Below are positions 57,805 to 64,000 of a DNA stretch of 64,000 bases, one piece after another. Source of the stretch: Corynespora cassiicola (taxonomy: Eukaryota > Ascomycota > Dothideomycetes > Pleosporales > Corynesporascaceae); NCBI GenBank assembly GCA_022059125.1, contig JAEUWY010000004.1:2170001-2234000 (forward strand), written 5' to 3'. The position numbers were made by a program, and so were the translations under genes. Position 1 is the first letter of the stretch; each line of letters starts with the position of its first letter. The notes below the pieces were generated by a model. It was not told the origin of the DNA, made no database searches, and saw nothing but the letters and a program-made list of their open reading frames with translations.

Positions 57805-58703
57805 ATTATGCTTAAGATGCTCAACAAAACACGTCTAAATGGGGGTTTCTCTCAGGCGCATTGGAGCTACATCCATCATTACTTCACTTGAAATAATCCC
57901 TTCATCTGTTTGAACGATGTTAGGGATTGGGTATCTCACTTCTTTTATGGAACATGATTTTACGGTCGTTACTTATACCCCTACGAAGGAAATATGTCAT
58001 AACATGGTTGGAAATTTATATTGATACAGGTGCATTCTACGGAGTAAAGGAGAAATTTTACGAACTTTGGCGATTAAGAAATAATGAATTCAATACTATG
58101 GTTTATTTTCCAGCCTGCCAATTCAGAAAGATCAAGTTTTTCGTCCGCGGCTCCTTCCACCTTTCTTGGCTAAAGTGTTCTCCTAACAACCGTGACGCTT
58201 TTTGCTCATCAAATATCGCTTATATGTATGGCTGAATTTGTAGCCTGAAAATTCTACCAACCAGCCAGTTTTAGAAGGTTTTAATGACGAGGATCAGTTG
58301 TGTTGCATTTGGAAGTCAATCCCGTCTACCCCTCATCGAAGTGGGACAGCGCCGGAGATAAACACCGGGCTTAATCGTCATCACCATTGATTACACGAAC
58401 GCGAGGCCTTGTCCCCACTTTGCCCAACTTTCCTCGCAACGGATTTTATCTGAAGGTTTGAAATTCACTTTTAGGCAGGCTCTTCTCTCTCAATTTCCCC
58501 TGAAACTTGTTGGCTCACGATCCAATCTCTTGTTTTCGGCCCTACCCGCACGGCCTTTCTAAATCACCACTTGCGTATCCCACCCGCCATCCACAAGCTT
58601 GGTCGGGCCGTATAGCGACATCATTGTCCCTCCCACAATTTAGGCTTCCCATAGAAGCAGACTTTCAGTTTCAGAATAACTTCAACGAGACAAATATATC
58701 GGT
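57805..58703. other. Intergenic, upstream of the SDR
   Basis: No supportable gene. Confidence 0.4.
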
Positions 58704-60242
58704 ATGTCCGTGTTCCGGAACGGGGCTACAGCGCTCATCACAGGCGGTGCTTCCGGGATTGGGTACGCGGTGGCAGAGCTGTGCCTCAGACATGGCATGC
58801 GCGTCGCCATTGCAGACTTCAACAACGAAATTCTCGAGCTTGCAAAGAAGAACCTTGGCAATGTGGAGACGTTCCACGCGGACGTAAGCCAGCAAGAGCA
58901 ATGGAAGAAGCTGAAACATGAGGTCGAGGAAAAGCTTGGTGCTGGTGACCAAGGCATTGATTTCTTGATGCTCAATGCTGGAATTGGTGCCCAAGGAACG
59001 TGGGGGGATGAAGACTATTTTCAGAAGGTAAGGGTGCCATTCGTGGATCCGAGGATGCGGGAAGTCCGATGGAGAGCATGTGTAGGAATGCCGCCGCTTG
59101 TGGGGTACATGCAACGTGCAATTAGGAGAAATCCGATGATCAAGAGCCAATCGTTGGGTTCTTGTGACAGTGGTGACTCCCAGATGGCGCAATGCAAGCA
59201 TATGAGGGACACGAATCCCTGCTCTTCAACAGTTTGATCACCTTGCTTAGAGGATTGCCCTGCATACTATGCTCTTCCCCCTCTCTTGGGTCCATGCACC
59301 TCAGATCTTGACATGAGGCTAACACGATCAGATTCTTCAAACAAACCTATTCGGTGTGATACACGGCCTCAACGCTTTCGTACCTGCGTTCCAAGCACGA
59401 TCCAAAACATCGCCCCCTTCAGCTATTGTTGTCACAGGCAGCAAACAAGGGATCACCAACCCGCCAAGCAGCCCAGCTTACAACGCAAGCAAGTCTGCCG
59501 TCAAGACTCTGACCGAGCATCTAAGCTATGACCTCAGGGACACCACAACAAGCGTTCATTTGTTGGTGCCCGGGTGGACATTCACTGGCCTTGTAAGTGC
59601 CCTATTCTCCCATACCTTATGCTTCATTCCCATCAGGCATCTATTCACCAGAGCTTCTGAATCCTTTTTTGTTTATCATACTTCATTATTCCCGCCTCAT
59701 GTGAAATATCAAGGCTAGAACGCACCTGACTCATGACCCGACGGAATCACGTGTGTCAAGACTTTTGACTTCTAGTTTACTGCCCCGTCACAGCATCTGT
59801 CGTTTCAAACATCCAATGGTTCATCTCAATATGAGTTTTTTCTATTGCTCATTTATCCGATCTCCCACCTATAGTCCCTATCTATGCCCTACCTCCATAT
59901 CCCAGTGTCGCAGTTCATCACATCCAACGCCCCATACCCCCCCTTTTCATGCATTTGACAAAGGAATCTTACTAACACGTATGAAAGTCTGGAAACTCGC
60001 CAACCAATACCACCAAGCCCAAGCCTGCGGGTGCCTGGACCTCGGCCCAGGTCGCTGACTACATGTACTCCAAGATGCAGGATGGCAAATTCTACATCAT
60101 GTGTCCGGACAATGATGTCAGTGAGGAGACTGATAAGAAGAGGATGCAGTGGAGTGTTGGCGATATCGTTGAGGGACGACCACCATTGACACGCTGGCGA
60201 TCGGAGTACAAGGACCAGGTCGATGAGTTCATGAGGAAATAA
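58704..60242 (+). CDS. Short-chain dehydrogenase/reductase
   Basis: Three exons (58704-59027, 59332-59592 and 59988-60242) give 279 residues. It is a classical SDR Rossmann fold. TGGASGIG near residue 13 binds the cofactor, DFNNE follows strand 2 (an acidic residue there favours NAD over NADP), NAGIG is around residue 95, and the catalytic Ser and Tyr-x3-Lys lie in VVTGSKQG and SPAYNASKSAVK. PGWTFTGL is the usual post-catalytic loop. The C-terminus ends in RWRSEYKDQVDEFMRK. The substrate is not deducible. The introns are unusually long (304 and 395 nt) for this window, so unrecognised mini-exons are possible. It converges with the zinc-finger regulator at 60501. Confidence 0.9.
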
Positions 60243-60500
60243 GCGTATACAAGTCAACACTGCATGCGACTTGGTATTATCATACTATTCAAAATGCAAA
60301 TGCATGTCATAGGATACTAGACGAAGATACCTAACGTTATGTTGATTTTGTGCTTAGCATACCCTCAAGCCTCATGCTATAATTCTGGGTGAAGGCCCGC
60401 CCAAGCTGGGTTTAGCCTCTCCCATGTTAATCATGCCTTGTATTGAAGTACTCATTTATAAATTTATAATAGGATTGAATCATCATACCGTATACATACA

Positions 60501-63500
60501 TCAGCGTAAACTTCCAAGCTCCTTCATCAAGCTACTCAGCGCTCTCGACAAAGGTGGCCCATTCTCCGGTTCCACATCTGGATGCGACGCCTCCAAAATC
60601 TGAACGCCAACTTTCATGACCTGGCCCGGAAACCGGAGATCACAGACCTGATGCGATGTTTGCACTCCGGCTTGCACATCACTCAGCAGCCCTTCTGCAT
60701 TCGATGCGCGACGACGCAGGGCTGCTGTATGGAACTTGAGGGCAGGAGACCCTGCATCCATGAGTATGAATGCGTCAATGTTGCTTTGATTGGACGCGGG
60801 CGACGCGTCAAGAAACACTATATTTCGACTCTGCGTTGGATCGCTCGGTTGTTGCGCAGGTGTTGGTCGCACCGGAGTTGTTGTGCCCGTCCTCCTCGCA
60901 CGGTCGCGCATGATCATGCTGTACGTCCAGAGAACCATGATGGAGTGGTAGACAATGAATGAATCAGCACCACGAATCTGATACGGAGGTATCTCTCTTG
61001 CCGTGCGGATCACTTGCCCGGCATGCCAGATGGCTGTTCTAGCTTCCTTTGTCTGGCTCCATGGTTGCAGTTGGGTGTAGGCTCGGTTCGCAGCCTCTTC
61101 ACCGCATTTGCCGGCAAAGCGTGTGATGAGGTCGATATTGACGTGGAGATACATTTGTAGAAATTGATGGAGGACACAGGAAATTGCGGGAGAGGTTTCC
61201 AGAGAAAAGTCTACATTTTGGAGGAGTTGGTATCTAAAAGACTTAGTCAGTGGATCGATCAGAAACTCATCGAACTCACAGTTTCTGTTGCCGTGATCGC
61301 AGCCACAACTGAGATGAAGCATCACTACTTTCGCCCACTAAAGCAGCTTGCTGGAAATGCTCCCAGAGTTGCGACGCGAGACCATGTAGATAGGCTGACC
61401 TGGCGATCTGCGAGTCGACGTTGGAAGGAAGGCATCTGATAGCTGTATCATCCTTGAGCAGTGATCGAAGGGAGACATGGCGATATGTGTGCTTTGAACT
61501 CAGCCAGCGCGCCCTCCAGGTAGTAGCCGAAGGCGCTAACCACAGAGATCTTGAAGAGGGAAACGGTAGCGTCATCTCAGCATAAGAAAGTATGGGGTTG
61601 CGGTGCTTGACCATGGTCATGTTGATGTCGTGCTCAAGTAAATGATAGGCGAGGCTTAGAGCAGTCAGCAACTGAGAATCTTCGAAATTGAACATTCATA
61701 CCGTTTGTAAGATTCTTGTTCGACCCAAGAGCGCCATTTGTGCTCATTTTCCTCGTCACTGTCATCTGAATGAGGTACCACAGAGGAATAGGCTACTCGA
61801 TCAAATTTCCCTGCCCTCCGAAGTCCCTGTGGAATCAGAAAAGAGAAATAGTCAAGCCAAATATCAGACTCACCGTAACTAATGGAAGCAAATTGCTCTC
61901 AGCAATTTCCATTTTTCTTCGATATCCGCAAAACGCACCAATATCCAACCAAATCATCGAGGCCTGGAGATATTGAAGATCGCGTATTGTGCTATTATCT
62001 TGTTCGGTCTGTGGGGGTTCATGAGCAATTTGCCATTTCTTCCATATCTGGTAAAATCTCACGAGCCTGTTTAACGCCACTCTGACGATTTCCTGAAGCA
62101 CTAGCCCAGTCCTACTGACGGATGGAATACCAAAGCACACACAACCCGCAGCGACCAAAGCCGTGAGGAACTCGGGCCTAGAACTCTCGCTATCAAATGT
62201 AAAGGGGTGTATCCAAGCGTCAGTCTCCGTACGCTTTGCAATTCCAACCTTGATCAATTTATCGAGACAATCCGCAGAGGGGAATGAGGGTATCGCAACT
62301 TGGCTCTGGGTGGTCTTGGAGACTAATTGAAATATGCGGTCCCGTGCTTGTGGGGAGAGTGTATCCTGTATGACTATGTTGGACGGACACGGCTCATGGG
62401 GAGAAGAGGCGATGTCGACATTCCGTTCATCGATCGTGATGCCGTCGTGCTCGCTAAAGGCGTGCTGGTTTCGCCCGGGGACCCAGAACCTGGAAAACTC
62501 AGCATCGAATATCAAAAACTGGTATCGACTCACCAAGGCGATTGCTTGAATATGGCATGTCTCCGACGTGCTTGATCATCAGGCTGACGAGGTTGAGCAG
62601 CATCGCCAGTCTCTCTGTTTCCCGAGGAAGAGAAGAATTCATTCAGAACCTGCTGTGCCTCCAATGTCTGATCCACCGTAGGAGCAAAGTCGTTACTGAA
62701 CAAATCCATTTCACCTAACCACTCAACCTCGGGCATCCACATGGTCAGGTCCGGGGGCTGCACTGGCTCCACTCCGATAAAATCCTGCTCGGGGACCATT
62801 ATCTGCTCGAAAAAAGTTGGTATCTCTTGGCTCTGGGAAAAGCCATGACTGTACAGACTCAACAACGCTTGCGCATCAGAAACCTCCCCGGAGAAGGCTT
62901 CCGAATTTTGCTGTCCCGTCTGTGCATTTTCATCACGGAGATCATGAACTGGGCTTTGGCGATCTGGAGGAGTGGGAAATCCCGAGGCGACAGACTCTTC
63001 GACATGCGATACTGGTGAGGCTATTCCTTGAGTCAATGACCTAATGCTGCATGCTATCCCCTTCTTTTGACATCGCTGGCAGGGCCGATAGTTGTCGCAC
63101 TTCACTTTTGACAACACGCACGCATCACATGCCTTCACAGCCCGTTCAGCGCTTCTATTCGGGCCAATTTGTCCCTGAGCAGCATTTTTTGCATGTGTCG
63201 CCTGGTGTCGAAGAAGCAAATCTCTTCGATTGAATGCTGCAGGGCATTCTTCGCATCTAAAGGGCCTCTCATTCCGATCTATCACAGTTAGCGATGATAT
63301 TCCGAGATTCCAGTATCCGCGTACTCACGTGAGTCCAAGTGTCGGTTCAAGTGGTCGGCGCGTTCATACGTTCGGCTGCAGACTTGACACTGGAGTGATG
63401 TGGGGCCGACTATGCTCTGTTGGGACTGTCGCTGACGTTTTCTTGGTCTATGACTTGTTGGTTCATACGGGGATTCCTCACTTTCAGACACAGATGGGTG

Positions 63501-63509
63501 GTCGGACAT
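60501..63509 (-). CDS. C2H2 + Zn2Cys6 transcription factor with fungal-specific regulatory domain
   Basis: A multi-exon gene: exon 1 63509-63329, exon 2 63278-62534, further exons to the stop at 60501. Two N-terminal C2H2 fingers are seen: CQVCSRTYERADHLNRHLDS with its last His created by the splice, and CEECPAAFNRRDLLLRHQAT. A complete Zn2Cys6 cluster follows (CDACVLSKVKCDNYRPCQRC, KKGIAC; spacing 2-6-5-2-6). Then an acidic region and a long helical domain (FCGYRRKMEIAESN; LAYHLLEHDINMTMVKHRNP; TIWHAGQVIRTAREIPPY-like) typical of fungal_trans regulators. It should be a nuclear DNA-binding regulator. The targets are unknown; the convergent SDR is a neighbour but not evidently a target. The start at 63509 gives MSDHPSVSESEE; the frame is open further upstream, but without a convincing protein. 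Confidence 0.92.
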
Positions 63510-64000
63510 TTTGGCGGGCCATGGATGAGGAGCGGAAGAAGTGGGAATAAAAATCCGGGGTACATGAATGAGCGTGAACCGCGGGAAGTGGGGGACGAAA
63601 AATAGCGCACTTCTGAATTTGCGGGGAAAAGAGCACTGGTCGACCCTTGCTTCGGCAAATGAAAACCGAGGCATTACGTGGCCTAGATGGCTCTGAAGTG
63701 ATTGATCAACTTCCAGAACAGCGTGTGCATCAGAACTGACCTGGTCCTCCAAGCTGTGGTTTTCAATTTTCGCGAAAAGACACGATTTGGACGTTGTCAA
63801 TGAGCACCCAATAAATTGATTCAACTTGATCAAGAGAATTTTATTTCAAAAACTCTACAAAACTGTTGCGCTGCAAAAGTATGGCAACTGAAAGAAGGGA
63901 ATTTGATTTTGTTTTCTTCCTCGAATCATGAACTTGAGACAATGCCTTGGCGTTTCTGCCATTCCATAGCTCCACGATAAAGACAGTTATAGTCCATGAA
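63510..64000. other. Upstream region of the transcription factor, to the window edge
   Basis: The promoter side of the minus-strand regulator; no further gene seen. Confidence 0.4.

Noticed and set aside
60582..60962. 126-codon + strand frame
   Set aside because: Antisense to the transcription factor's last exon.
58704..63509. SDR plus transcription factor as a two-gene regulated cluster
   Set aside because: They are convergent and share only 3' ends; nothing in the sequence links regulator and enzyme.

Overview
The window is nuclear DNA of a filamentous ascomycete (Pezizomycotina). The signs are short GT-AG introns of about 45-70 nt with CTAAC/CTGAC-like branch points, families typical of these fungi (SAT4-type rhodopsin-like membrane proteins, DUF3176, a C2H2+Zn2Cys6 regulator, D-xylose reductase) and one very AT-rich block that looks like repeat-induced point mutation (RIP). 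I cannot place the genus. Gene models were assembled by joining open frames at visible splice sites; where exon coordinates are given, the summed exon lengths keep the reading frame.

0-30 kb is mostly ordinary housekeeping and metabolic DNA. In order it holds: the 3' end of a charged chromatin-type protein; a SAT4-family membrane protein; an APC amino-acid/GABA permease; a small secreted Cys-rich protein; an unknown glycosylated membrane protein; an MDR enal/enone reductase; an orphan exon; a wrecked multi-hevein (chitin-binding) gene; D-xylose reductase; a small four-helix membrane protein; an F-box protein; a conserved fungal disordered protein with a long GC-rich upstream region; the Sec61 beta subunit; and a DUF3176 membrane protein.

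31.8-47.7 kb is an accessory region. It is packed with lineage-specific coiled-coil and low-complexity genes, most of them broken: frameshifts, single in-frame TAA/TAG stops, truncated paralogues, and a tandem duplicate whose second copy has lost a splice acceptor. One member (46072-47692) is intact. It has a basic coiled coil, three psi-K-x-E motifs and a C-terminal C-x2-C-x6-C-V-W module that recurs in a nearby fragment. The whole stretch looks like birth-and-death of a private gene family with scattered C-to-T-type damage.

48-64 kb returns to conserved genes: a conserved fungal protein, a secreted type-B carboxylesterase with a GC-AG intron, a second SAT4-type membrane protein, a short-chain dehydrogenase, and a C2H2+Zn2Cys6 transcription factor convergent with it. 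Between the esterase and the SAT4 gene lies a 2.3-kb DNA transposon (53245-55579). Its 39-bp terminal inverted repeats are perfect, it is flanked by TA on both sides, and its interior has been reduced to AT-rich sequence without open frames.
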